This document shows positions 8,834-16,364 of a stretch of DNA of 35,204 nucleotides, piece after piece (the first letter of the stretch is position 1; every line of letters begins with the position of its first letter). A program made the position numbers and the translations under genes. The notes under the pieces were generated by a model. It was not told where the DNA came from. It saw only the letters and a list, made by a program, of their open reading frames with translations, and searched no databases. Source of the stretch: a virus; the IMG/VR virus record IMGVR_UViG_3300025000_000274, positions 1 through 35,204 of that record; one strand, given 5' to 3'.

Positions 8834-8939
8834 AACACCTTGAGATAATTAAGGTGTTTTTAATGTGTCTTAAATATGACACAAAACTAGCAGGATAGAC
8901 TGATCATCGACAAGACACAAGCCTTAGTGTTTTCCTGCT
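8834..8939 (+). ncRNA. structured RNA element, copy B
   Basis: Copy B has the same plan as copy A at 5650: AACACCTT (8834-8841) with AAGGTGTT (8851-8858); TGTGTC (8864-8869) with GACACA (8878-8883); and AGCAGGA (8889-8895) with TCCTGCT (8933-8939), the last enclosing TAG and the core CACAAGCCTTAGTG (8916-8929). Total length is 106 bases against 105 in copy A. The paired stems differ in sequence from copy A but stay complementary, which is compensatory change. It precedes the GIY-YIG gene by about 55 bases. The following leader also resembles that of copy A (AATAATAC and a purine-rich RBS). Confidence 0.55.
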
Positions 8940-8995
8940 TCTCTTTTATTAATTAAGGCAAACAAATAATACAATATGAAAGGCGGTATTAAACA

Positions 8996-10069
8996 ATGAT
9001 GGTAGAAGAAATTGAAGAAGTAGAAATTTTAGATCCCTATGGTTTTATTTACATTACAACAAATATGGTAAATGGCAAGAAATATATAGGACAGTGTAGA
9101 TTTAATCGTATTAATAATTGGGAGAATTATTTAGGAAGTGGAGTTTATTTTAAAAAAGCAGTTAAAAAGTATGGGAAAGAAAATTTTTATAAAAGTATTG
9201 TAGCGATTGCTTATACAAAAGAAGAGTTAGATAAATTGGAAATTGAGTTTATTATAAATCATAATGCCGTAGAAAGCGATGACTATTATAATCTTGTTGG
9301 TGGAGGAAATACAACTATTGGATTCCATTGGTCTGAGGAAGGCAGAAAAAAATTAAGAGTAAAGAAAACAGAAGAAACAAAAAGAAGAATGAGTGAATCA
9401 AAAAAGATAGGATATAAAAATGGTAATTTACCAAAAATAAGAAAGGTTATATGTATAACAACGGAAGAGATTTTCGATTCTATAACTTATGGGGCAGAGA
9501 AATACAATATTGAAACATCTGGAATAATAAGATGTTGCAAAAACGAACGAAAATCGGCAGGTAGCCACCCCATAACAAAGGAAAAATTAAAATGGGTATA
9601 TTATGACGAATATAATTCAAAAAGCTACACTTCTTCCACAATTAACTTTTGTAAAATCATATGTTTGACAACTGGAGAAATTTTTAATTCTATTAAAGAA
9701 GCAGAAAAAACATTCAATATATTTAAAGGTGGAATTTTAAAATGTTGTAAAAATAAAATACATTCAGCAGGAATACATCCAGATACAAAAGAAAAATTAG
9801 TATGGATGTATCATAATGAGTATATTTTAAAGACTAAGGATGAAATTAATAATATAATTATAAATAAAAATATAGATAATAGATACAAACAAGTAATATG
9901 TTTAAACACAAAGGAAGTTTTTAATAGTGCATTAGAAGCATCAAAAAAATATAATATTGATAATTCAGCAATAATTAAATGTTGTAAAGGAAAATTAAAA
10001 TCGGCAGGTAAAAACACAATTAATAATAATAAAATGGTTTGGATGTACTATGAAGATTACATAAAATAA
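8996..10069 (+). CDS. GIY-YIG homing endonuclease with NUMOD3 and three NUMOD1 repeats
   Basis: The product is 357 residues starting at ATG-ATG after AAAGGCGGT. Residues ~14-100 are a GIY-YIG nuclease: GFIYITTNMVNGKKYIGQ, then YLGSGVYFKKAVKKYGKENF and LEIEFI. A NUMOD3-type DNA-binding motif follows at ~118-140 (EEGRKKLRVKK...ETKRRMSESKK). Three NUMOD1 repeats follow: around 152-205 (VICITTEEIFDS ... ASGIIRCCKN-like), 215-275 (IICLTTGEIFNSI) and 298-352 (VICLNTKEVFNSA), each ending KLxWxYxxEY-like. This is the architecture of I-TevI/seg-type phage homing endonucleases. It is free-standing, not inside a recognisable intron. Copy B of the structured RNA lies directly upstream. Confidence 0.85.
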   Translation: MMVEEIEEVEILDPYGFIYITTNMVNGKKYIGQCRFNRINNWENYLGSGVYFKKAVKKYGKENFYKSIVAIAYTKEELDKLEIEFIINHNAVESDDYYNLVGGGNTTIGFHWSEEGRKKLRVKKTEETKRRMSESKKIGYKNGNLPKIRKVICITTEEIFDSITYGAEKYNIETSGIIRCCKNERKSAGSHPITKEKLKWVYYDEYNSKSYTSSTINFCKIICLTTGEIFNSIKEAEKTFNIFKGGILKCCKNKIHSAGIHPDTKEKLVWMYHNEYILKTKDEINNIIINKNIDNRYKQVICLNTKEVFNSALEASKKYNIDNSAIIKCCKGKLKSAGKNTINNNKMVWMYYEDYIK

Positions 10070-10115
10070 AGCGTCTTGTAAACAGCAAATAAATAATAAA
10101 AAGGAATGGTGTTAG

Positions 10116-10283
10116 ATGGTAATCAAATCCAAAAGGATGAAAAGATTTTTGTATAATTTAGGGTTTGAGTTCACTTTAACAAATAGTGATGGTAAAGAAG
10201 GATATTTATTTCAAGAAAGTGCAGAATTGAAAGAATCAATAGCGTTTTATTATAAAATAAGGAAGACTTTTGAGAATAAATAA
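10116..10283 (+). CDS. small DUF5659-like protein
   Basis: A 55-residue product too short for most gene finders. ATG 10116 is preceded by AAGGA (10101-10105). The sequence (MKRFLYNLGFEF then GYLFQESAELKESIAFYY) follows the pattern of DUF5659-type phage proteins: short helix, GFE/GFR strand, a variable turn, then a strand and a helix that reads ELxxAIxxY. The family is assigned by pattern memory. The gene is 34 bases upstream of the helicase gene and probably belongs to the same unit. Function unknown. Confidence 0.55.
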   Translation: MVIKSKRMKRFLYNLGFEFTLTNSDGKEGYLFQESAELKESIAFYYKIRKTFENK

Positions 10284-10316
10284 TCCTCTCAATTAAAGAG
10301 GAGGTCGAAAGACTAA

Positions 10317-11357
10317 ATGAAGAAACTAAGAGTTAGTGATGTAGTTACAATTAAACAAATAAAATTATGGAATCTAGGAGACATCATAACAATAAAAGCA
10401 GGTACAGGCGTAGGTAAGAGTTGGTTAATCAAAAATATACTCTATGCTATTGCAAAAGGTGAAAATAAGAAAATATTAATGCTTATACATAGAAGCAATT
10501 GTACAGAACAATTTATTGATGAAATATCAAGAGATGGCAAATCAGATGTAATAGATATTAAGACATATCAAAAACTAGAATACAAAGAGTTAAAATCATA
10601 TTTTAATGATTTAAGCGAATACAAATACATAGTTTGTGATGAATTCCATTACTTTATGTCTGACGCGTCTTTCTCAAAAACAACTGATATGTCATTTGAT
10701 TTAATATTGAGTCAATCATCTGCAATAAAGATATTTATGAGTGCCACTGGAGATCAAATGAAGAGATTTATTAATGATAATAAAGGAATAGAAACAGTAG
10801 ACTATGAATTACCTATTGATTTTGATTTTATTGAGGATTTATCTTTCTTTCACAATGATGAGACTTTTGATATGTTTATGGATGAAATAATTACAAGAAA
10901 TGAGAAAGCAATATTCTTTATTCAGTCTGCAAAGAAAGCATATGAATTGTGTAAAAAATATAAGGATTATTGTTTATTTAATTGCAGTAAGCATAATAGT
11001 GATTATTATAAATATGTAGACAGAACAAAGATTAAGGAAATGCTAAAGAATGAAAGATTTGAAGAATTAATCCTTATTACAACAACTTGTATGGATGCAG
11101 GGGTTAATTTAGTTGATGAGGAAATAAAGCATATCGTATGTGAAGTTGAAGATACTGGAGTCCTTATACAGTGTGTAGGCAGAAAAAGAATACAAGACGA
11201 TGAAGATAAAATTCATTTGTATATCAAAGTTATTAGCAAAAATTCTTTAGGAGGGAAAGAGACTCAATTAAAGAAGAAAATACATATGGCTAATTTCTTA
11301 AAAGAGCATACAGTAAAAGAATTTATAGAAGAATTTCCAAGACAATATGGTTTATGA
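10317..11357 (+). CDS. SF2 (DExH-box) helicase-like protein, phage type
   Basis: The product is 346 residues; GAGGAGG lies ten bases upstream of the ATG. Motif I (Walker A) is AGTGVGKS at 28-35. Motif II is DEFH at 108-111, motif III is SAT at 142-144, motif V is ITTTCMDAGVNL around 254-265, and motif VI is QCVGRKRI at 285-292. These are the ATP- and nucleic-acid-contacting residues of a superfamily 2 helicase, and all are present. The domain ends abruptly (FPRQYGL), and what looks like the C-terminal continuation is in the next frame, overlapping by 11 bases. It may unwind DNA or remodel RNA in phage replication or expression. The enzymatic fold is well supported; the substrate is not. Confidence 0.75.
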   Translation: MKKLRVSDVVTIKQIKLWNLGDIITIKAGTGVGKSWLIKNILYAIAKGENKKILMLIHRSNCTEQFIDEISRDGKSDVIDIKTYQKLEYKELKSYFNDLSEYKYIVCDEFHYFMSDASFSKTTDMSFDLILSQSSAIKIFMSATGDQMKRFINDNKGIETVDYELPIDFDFIEDLSFFHNDETFDMFMDEIITRNEKAIFFIQSAKKAYELCKKYKDYCLFNCSKHNSDYYKYVDRTKIKEMLKNERFEELILITTTCMDAGVNLVDEEIKHIVCEVEDTGVLIQCVGRKRIQDDEDKIHLYIKVISKNSLGGKETQLKKKIHMANFLKEHTVKEFIEEFPRQYGL

Positions 11358-11817
11358 CAATGTTGTAAAGGAAGATAATAAAGGGACTAAGAAAATAAAT
11401 GAATTAATGTTTTTCAAATGTGAAGAAGATTTATCTGAAATATTGATTATAAAAGCATATGGGAAATATGGATATTGTAAATATTTAAAGGAGATTTTTG
11501 GAGTGGAAAATTATAGAATTATAGAAGAACAAAATGCAATTGATGAGTTAGAAAAATATTTGGATAGAATTATTGGTAAGAAATTATTTAAAGATGAGCA
11601 AAAAGAATTAGCTGTAAAAGTCAATATCAAAAGAAATGGTAAATTAATGAAAAGTTATGATACTTTAAATTCTGGTTTTATAGAGGATGGAATTGATTTT
11701 CTAATTAAAGCAGATACAGATTGGAATAGAAAATTAGAAGATGGTTCTAAAAATAAACAATATGGAAAAATTTATTGGATTGTATATAAATTAATAGATA
11801 ATAAAAATAATAATTAA
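11347..11817 (+). CDS. probable C-terminal part of the helicase, in the +1 frame
   Basis: The 156-residue product starts ATGGTTTATGAC, overlapping the end of the helicase gene by 11 bases. No distinct family is recognised; it is a Lys/Glu/Ile-rich, mostly helical protein with INELMFFKC and YGYCKYLKEIFGVENYR. My recollection is that related phage helicases continue straight into such a C-terminal segment, which would make this a +1 frame split; the shift point reads TTA TGA C. Alternatives are programmed +1 frameshift (compare CTT TGA C in prfB), translational coupling of two genes, or a sequencing error. The function, if separate, would be as an accessory to the helicase. Confidence 0.5.
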   Translation: MVYDNVVKEDNKGTKKINELMFFKCEEDLSEILIIKAYGKYGYCKYLKEIFGVENYRIIEEQNAIDELEKYLDRIIGKKLFKDEQKELAVKVNIKRNGKLMKSYDTLNSGFIEDGIDFLIKADTDWNRKLEDGSKNKQYGKIYWIVYKLIDNKNNN

Positions 11818-11828
11818 AATAAATATTA

Positions 11829-11885
11829 TTGCCAAGGTTTTGGATGTAACCCTCTTAATAAAGATTACATCCAAAACCTTGGCAA
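11829..11885. repeat. 21-bp perfect inverted repeat
   Basis: Left arm 11829-11849 (TTGCCAAGGTTTTGGATGTAA) is the exact reverse complement of 11865-11885, with a 15-base loop. It lies 11 bases after the helicase-associated gene. A transcript terminator is the simplest reading, but there is no T-tract after it on the plus strand; the minus strand has a T-rich continuation. Confidence 0.7.
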
Positions 11886-11957
11886 ATTGAATTAAATTAT
11901 ATAATATTACCAAAAAAACAATAATAAATAAATTTATAATTATCACAATAATCTCAT

Positions 11958-12162
11958 GAAGTAATTTTGGGACACCAAAATTGCTGAAATGACTTCCGTA
12001 AGGACAAATATCAAATTAAATAATAAATAATTTCATTATAATTATCTTGTGACATGTCATAATAACCTAACGAAGCAAGGTCTTGTATTGCTATGTCGCA
12101 ATACGCTTCTAGCCATTTCGCTAACGCTCAATGACTAGGATTTGATCATTTGCTTAAATGAT
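11958..12162. other. hairpin cluster, possible ncRNA or regulatory RNA
   Basis: Within ~520 bases without a gene (11818-12337) several helices follow each other. GAAGT (11958-11962) with ACTTC (11992-11996) encloses AATTTTGG (11963-11970) with CCAAAATT (11975-11982). TGACATGTCA (12050-12059) is a palindrome. GAAGC plus GTATTG (12072-12090) pairs with CAATAC plus GCTTC (12099-12109). CTAGCCATT (12109-12117) pairs with AATGACTAG (12130-12138), one mismatch. ATCATTT (12145-12151) pairs with AAATGAT (12156-12162). The part at 12070-12140 is richer in G and C than its surroundings. Strand and function are undetermined. Confidence 0.35.
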
Positions 12163-12254
12163 TTGTTAAATTTAAATTACTCTTAATACCTTCCCTCATC
12201 AAATAACAAAACCAATAAATAAAATAAATGTCACAATTAATCACATAAAAAACA

Positions 12255-12283
12255 TTGAAATTTCCTTCTCTTACATATATACT
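12255..12283 (+). promoter_or_regulatory. sigma-A-type promoter of the Ig-like gene
   Basis: TTGAAA (12255-12260), 17-base spacer, TATACT (12278-12283). It lies 55 bases before the ATG of the secreted Ig-like protein, which has GAGGAGG as its ribosome binding site. It gives that gene its own transcription start. Confidence 0.65.
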
Positions 12284-12337
12284 AAACACAACAAACAAAT
12301 CCAAATAATCAAAAAATAGTAAGAGGAGGAAACAAAT

Positions 12338-14062
12338 ATGAAATTAAAACTTAAATCTAATCCAAAAACAAAATTCCCCAAAAAACTATTAACCACAATT
12401 TCCACAATCACATTATCTCTATCCCTACTACTAACCCCTATCCTAACATCACCAACATTAGCGTCTGAGGTAAATACATCACTTCAAGTATCAAATTCAA
12501 ATACTATTTCACAAACTGCATCAATAAAAACAGTTAAACCAACAAAAGTAACACTAAACAAGAAAACAACAACCATAAACATAGGATTAACTGAAACATT
12601 AATTCCTACTATATCCCCCTCTACAGCAACAAATCAAAATGTAACTTGGAAATCTAACAATGTAAAAATTGCTATTGTAGATTCTGAAGGAATTGTCACT
12701 GGAATTAAAAAAGGAAGAGTAATTATTACAGCAACAACGGTTGACAGCAAGAAAACTGCTAAATGTGTAGTCACTGTAAAAACTGCTCCAATTATAAATG
12801 TTACAAGTATTAATTTAGATGAAGAAAATATATCCATGAATGTTGGTGACAGTGATATTTTAACAGTTACAATTACTCCAGACAATGCTACTAATCAAAG
12901 TGTAACTTGGAGTTCTAGTGATGAATCAATTGTAACAGTAAATTCAGAAGGTGAAATAGAAGGAGTAAGTTCAGGAGATGCCACTATTACTGCAACAACA
13001 AAAGATGGGAATAAGAAAGCAACTTGTGAAATTACTGTAATTGCTGTAGAAGATGATACTCCAATTGTAAATGTTGAAAGTGTTAGTTTAGATAGAAAAA
13101 TCATATCTATGAAAGTTGGAGAGAATGAAATATTAACTGCTACCATAAATCCTAATGATGCCACTAATAGAAATCTAATTTGGAATTCTAGCAATGAATC
13201 AGTATTGACAATAGATCAAAGTGGTAGAATAACAGCAGTAAGTTCTGGTTCATCAGATATTACTGTTGCATCTACAGATGGTAATAAGACAGATATTTGT
13301 AAAGTTACTGTAGAGAATGTTGAAACACCATTAACTATTAATTCAATTGCAGATATTTATCAAACTATTAATCAAAATGATTCATATTCTCCTCCGACAA
13401 CTGTAGAAGCTTTAATGAGTGATAATAGTAAGAAGCAAGTAGGAATTACATGGAATATTCCAAACTTAAGTTCTTTGTCATCCACTTCAATAATTAATGA
13501 AAATGATTTAACAAATGATTTTAACAAGGAATCATTAGAATCTTTAAAATCATTAACTAAATCAAATTCTATATTTAATATTGAAGAAAAAGAAAAAATG
13601 GAAAACAAAATTAAAGAAGAAAAATCAGATTTTGAAAATTCATTGGACATAAGCAATACAAGAACACAATTATTATCAGTTCTTGCAATTGATACAAGTA
13701 AATCTGGAATATTTACATTCTATGGGAATGTTGATGGATATAGTAAACAAGTAAAATTAACATTAACTATAAAAGCAATTAGTTCTGTGAAGTTTTTTCC
13801 ATTATTATCTGATGTACCGATGCCAGTAGGGTATGATTATAAGAAAGTTTCAGTAACTAGTGGTACTGTATTTTATTACTATGATATGAATGCTTTTAGT
13901 TTTTTGACTTTTTCAGAATCAATAAAACCTTATGGATGGTCGTATTATGATAGTGATGTTGATTATCAAGGTTATTCTATATTTTATTTTAAGAAAGGTA
14001 GTTCTTTGATAGGAATGGCATGGATTGGATATGACAGAGTTATTTACGGGAAAATTCGTTAG
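12338..14062 (+). CDS. secreted Ig-like (BIG2) domain protein
   Basis: The product is 574 residues. It has a typical signal peptide: Lys/Pro-rich N-terminus, hydrophobic core at ~20-38 (TISTITLSLSLLLTPIL), cleavage probably after LA (residue 42). Three bacterial Ig-like BIG2 domains follow at ~66-146, 153-235 and 242-327, each with INIGxTETLxPTISPxxAT... and WxSxxxxIVxVxxxGxVxGxxxGxxxITA. Residues ~330-478 look like a Big_4-type domain interrupted by a ~75-residue charged helical insertion (13460-13680). The final ~90 residues (VPMPVGYDYK...GYSIFYFKKG) are a separate unrecognised domain. No sortase motif or transmembrane tail is seen. It has its own promoter and a terminator, like a moron; adhesion or virion-surface roles are inferences. 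Confidence 0.8.
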   Translation: MKLKLKSNPKTKFPKKLLTTISTITLSLSLLLTPILTSPTLASEVNTSLQVSNSNTISQTASIKTVKPTKVTLNKKTTTINIGLTETLIPTISPSTATNQNVTWKSNNVKIAIVDSEGIVTGIKKGRVIITATTVDSKKTAKCVVTVKTAPIINVTSINLDEENISMNVGDSDILTVTITPDNATNQSVTWSSSDESIVTVNSEGEIEGVSSGDATITATTKDGNKKATCEITVIAVEDDTPIVNVESVSLDRKIISMKVGENEILTATINPNDATNRNLIWNSSNESVLTIDQSGRITAVSSGSSDITVASTDGNKTDICKVTVENVETPLTINSIADIYQTINQNDSYSPPTTVEALMSDNSKKQVGITWNIPNLSSLSSTSIINENDLTNDFNKESLESLKSLTKSNSIFNIEEKEKMENKIKEEKSDFENSLDISNTRTQLLSVLAIDTSKSGIFTFYGNVDGYSKQVKLTLTIKAISSVKFFPLLSDVPMPVGYDYKKVSVTSGTVFYYYDMNAFSFLTFSESIKPYGWSYYDSDVDYQGYSIFYFKKGSSLIGMAWIGYDRVIYGKIR

Positions 14063-14088
14063 AATTGTTTTGTTTTGAATTAAAATTT

Positions 14089-14119
14089 GACCTCTGATTT
14101 GTTTCAGAGGTCTTTTATT
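14089..14119 (+). terminator. terminator of the Ig-like gene
   Basis: GACCTCTGA (14089-14097) pairs perfectly with TCAGAGGTC (14104-14112), followed by TTTTATTA. It closes the single-gene transcript started at about 12290. Confidence 0.85.
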
Positions 14120-14250
14120 ATGTTATCACAAGCGTCAGGACTGTCTGGGTTGAGTCAGAATTTGTTGTTGGTGTGATTGTATGGGTTGGATTGATTTTTT
14201 GTATTTGGAGAGGATTTGTGATGATTATGTGATAAAATTATCAAAAGAAT

Positions 14251-14280
14251 AGAGACTCTAGTGGATTTAGAGTCTCTTTA
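14251..14280. terminator. bidirectional terminator between converging genes
   Basis: AGAGACTCTA (14251-14260) pairs with TAGAGTCTCT (14268-14277), ten perfect pairs, with TTTAT on the plus strand and a T-rich run on the minus strand. It lies between the plus-strand Ig-like gene and the minus-strand antirepressor gene. Confidence 0.8.
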
Positions 14281-14308
14281 TGAATAAGATTATTTATTTA
14301 TATTTATA

Positions 14309-15109
14309 TTATACAATCTCATGTAATCTATACATTTCTTCTACTAAAACATTCACCTCGTTCTCATACAATTTACATGCAATGGAATATAATTCATCTA
14401 TCATGCCAATTTCCTCAATATATTCTAATTTGCTTCTTAATTTAGATTTATGGGTTTTATTATAAAATTCCATTCTAGCATTTATTCTAGTTTTATATTT
14501 TAATTCAAATGCTTTGTAAAGTTCAGACCATCTATCATTGAAATTACTGCATTTCATTACCACACGATTAAGAATTTGTCTTTTGGAAGCAAGAGGTATG
14601 TCTTCTACCAATCCTTTAATAATATCAGATTTATAATCAATATCATTTTGTTGTTTAGCAATTATACCATTTTGATTAGTGATTACAGCTAATGTTGATT
14701 TGAATAATAGTTTTGTTGGTTCGTCTGCAAATGGTAAATATGTATTGATGAATTGTTCTGGATCTGCAACAAATCCTCCTGTCTTACGAATTGTAGGAAG
14801 AACAATATCAAATACCCACGATTCAAATTTTTCAGCAGAAGGAAGTTTTGATCTAGCTATAAGTCTATATAGATTTCCCTCTGTGATTAAGTTTATTTCT
14901 TGCCTTCTACCCATATTATCTATGACCTCGTGTTTCACGACCCCATCTTTTTTACAATGTCTTCCAATAGCATCGTGTGGATTTGCATATCCTAACATTG
15001 TTGCCGTAGATGTTGCTCCAAAATATTCTTTACCATTAATTGTGCAAATTTGCAATTCTCCAAATTGCTCATTCATAAATACTTGTAATTCAGTTGTCAT
15101 TGTTGTCAT
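14309..15109 (-). CDS. BRO-N / phage antirepressor-like protein
   Basis: The 266-residue product is the only clear minus-strand gene. Residues ~10-115 form a BRO-N domain: FGELQICTINGKEYFGATST, then ATMLGYANPHDAIGRHCK, and a later LITEGNLYRLIARSKLPSAEKFESWVFDIVLPTIRKTG. This is typical of phage antirepressors and regulatory BRO proteins. The C-terminal half (~150-266) is helical with SKRQILNRVV and WSELYKAFELKYKTRINARM, as in ORF6C/Kil-type C-terminal domains. It probably binds DNA or a repressor and modulates lysogeny. The start has an in-frame Met at residue 4 with AGAGGT upstream; either start is possible. Confidence 0.8.
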   Translation of the reverse strand: MTTMTTELQVFMNEQFGELQICTINGKEYFGATSTATMLGYANPHDAIGRHCKKDGVVKHEVIDNMGRRQEINLITEGNLYRLIARSKLPSAEKFESWVFDIVLPTIRKTGGFVADPEQFINTYLPFADEPTKLLFKSTLAVITNQNGIIAKQQNDIDYKSDIIKGLVEDIPLASKRQILNRVVMKCSNFNDRWSELYKAFELKYKTRINARMEFYNKTHKSKLRSKLEYIEEIGMIDELYSIACKLYENEVNVLVEEMYRLHEIV

Positions 15110-15176
15110 GTTTTTATTTACCTCTTTCTTTTAATTTTATTTTTGTTTATTACTTATAGGGATGCTAAAATTTTTA

Positions 15177-15276
15177 CACTCCTTTAAAGGTAGTACTAAC
15201 CTTGCCCTCTCCTTTGTACACTCCTTATGTATCCGTACTACTCAGGCCCATCTCGAATGATAATTATCCACTCCTT
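15177..15276. promoter_or_regulatory. repeats and palindrome in the divergent leader
   Basis: Between the antirepressor start (15109) and the next plus-strand gene (15353) the octamer CACTCCTT occurs three times: 15177-15184, 15219-15226 and 15269-15276; the first two are preceded by TA. Read on the minus strand it is AAGGAGTG. An imperfect palindrome AAGGT-N7-ACCTT (15187-15203) lies between copies. These could be operator sites for the antirepressor or decoy Shine-Dalgarno sequences in its leader. Confidence 0.35.
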
Positions 15277-15352
15277 TCTATCCTTATATAGTATACCATA
15301 ATGGAGTTTGATTTGTAAAGTAAGAAATAAAATTAATTTTAGGAGGTTCCAA

Positions 15353-15766
15353 ATGAAAGTTGGAAGAAAAGTCACAAATTATGATATCACTCTTAATGAT
15401 AAAGATATTGCCATTCTAATAGAATGTATCCAAAAAGCAAAATTAGATAATTGTAGACATATGAATCATGCAGAAGCATTATTAGAAGGGTTTGTGAAGA
15501 TATTTCTTGATGATAATTATGAAAAATATGTTGGTAGGTATTTAGAATTGGTTGGGATATATTTGAAACACAATCATAAGATTGAGGATAATAAGATTGA
15601 AATGTTGTTAAATAAGACAAGAGAAGAAATTGAAGATGATAAAAATTATGTATTTCATTTTGATCCAGTAGATTGGGCAGGACGTTTGGTTGAAACTGAG
15701 TGTAATAACATGGAGGATATGCCAAAAAGATTAAGATTTTTTAATAATGATGATGAAATAAAATGA
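15353..15766 (+). CDS. hypothetical protein, 137 residues
   Basis: The product is 137 residues and the start is ATG 15353 because AGGAGG lies nine bases upstream. It is rich in Asp/Glu/Asn/Lys with helical content and no transmembrane segment. Recognisable stretches include DKDIAILIECIQKAKLDNCRH and a C-terminal FDPVDWAGRLVETECN. I do not recognise the family. It is divergently transcribed from the antirepressor and shares the leader with its repeats, so a regulatory link is plausible, but no DNA-binding motif is obvious. Confidence 0.6.
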   Translation: MKVGRKVTNYDITLNDKDIAILIECIQKAKLDNCRHMNHAEALLEGFVKIFLDDNYEKYVGRYLELVGIYLKHNHKIEDNKIEMLLNKTREEIEDDKNYVFHFDPVDWAGRLVETECNNMEDMPKRLRFFNNDDEIK

Positions 15767-15799
15767 TTTTGTTGTATGTAAAGTAATAAATAAAATTAT

Positions 15800-15829
15800 T
15801 TGACATGAGTATGTTTTGTGTGATATTAT
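15800..15829 (+). promoter_or_regulatory. sigma-A-type promoter
   Basis: TTGACA (15800-15805), 18-base spacer, TATTAT (15824-15829). It lies about 170 bases upstream of the ribbon-helix-helix gene at 15999, so a long leader, or a short unannotated transcript, is implied. Confidence 0.5.
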
Positions 15830-15944
15830 GCTAATATAGAGGTAAAGGTTACTGATTTTAAAGCATATAATTAATAAATAAAATTATTGTCTTTGTTCAC
15901 TCTTTTGGTTCGATTCTGTTTTGATACATATGTTTATACAAGTG

Positions 15945-15972
15945 GTTATGACATATGAGATGATGGTATAAT
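15945..15972 (+). promoter_or_regulatory. extended -10 promoter
   Basis: TATAAT at 15967-15972 is preceded by TGG, giving a TGn extended -10; an imperfect -35 region lies around 15945-15951 (TTATGA). Transcription would start close to 15979, so the RBS and start of the next gene lie in its first bases. Confidence 0.5.
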
Positions 15973-15998
15973 AGATGGATAAGAATGGAGTGATTGGG

Positions 15999-16223
15999 AT
16001 GCCAAGATTTAATAAGGTAAATCAAACAACAGGGAAGAAAAGAAGTGATCAAATAGGGGTTGTGGTTGGATATGAATTAAAAAGAAAATTGGAATTATTA
16101 TCAAAACATCATAATAGAACACTATCTGATTTTTGTAGGTTAGAATTGAGTAAAATTGTAAACAAAAAGGAATATATCGAGATATTGAATATGATTGATA
16201 ATGAGCAAGATAACGATAGGTAA
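15999..16223 (+). CDS. ribbon-helix-helix (CopG-type) regulator, small
   Basis: The product is 74 residues when starting at ATG 15999, chosen because GGAG (15987-15990) lies eight bases upstream; ATG 15975 overlaps the likely transcription start and lacks a RBS. The central part (KKRSDQIGVVVGYELKRKLE then HNRTLSDFCRLELSKIV) fits a ribbon-helix-helix DNA-binding domain: a short strand for DNA contact, then two helices. It probably dimerises on an operator and represses neighbouring genes. An imperfect inverted repeat upstream of the next promoter (16244-16266) is a possible operator. Partner and target are not shown. Confidence 0.65.
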   Translation: MPRFNKVNQTTGKKRSDQIGVVVGYELKRKLELLSKHHNRTLSDFCRLELSKIVNKKEYIEILNMIDNEQDNDR

Positions 16224-16270
16224 ATGACTTAATATGAGCTTATACAGTAATATACTAGTCTATAGTACCT

Positions 16271-16299
16271 TTGCACAATACTATAACATCTTCTATAAT
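16271..16299 (+). promoter_or_regulatory. near-consensus sigma-A promoter
   Basis: TTGCAC (16271-16276), 17-base spacer, TATAAT (16294-16299). It lies 65 bases before the ATG at 16365. An imperfect inverted repeat (about 16244-16266) abuts its upstream side. Confidence 0.75.
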
Positions 16300-16364
16300 A
16301 ATAAATGTAAGGTTGAATAAATCAATCGGCCTTAACATCATTAGAGTAGAGGGGATAATTTATT

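Noticed and set aside
11829-11885. Telomere resolvase (protelomerase) site
   Set aside because: Such sites are near-perfect palindromes without a long loop; here a 15-base loop separates the arms.
14679-15134. A plus-strand open frame opposite the antirepressor
   Set aside because: It is a shadow of the well-supported BRO-type gene on the minus strand, with no RBS or family pattern.
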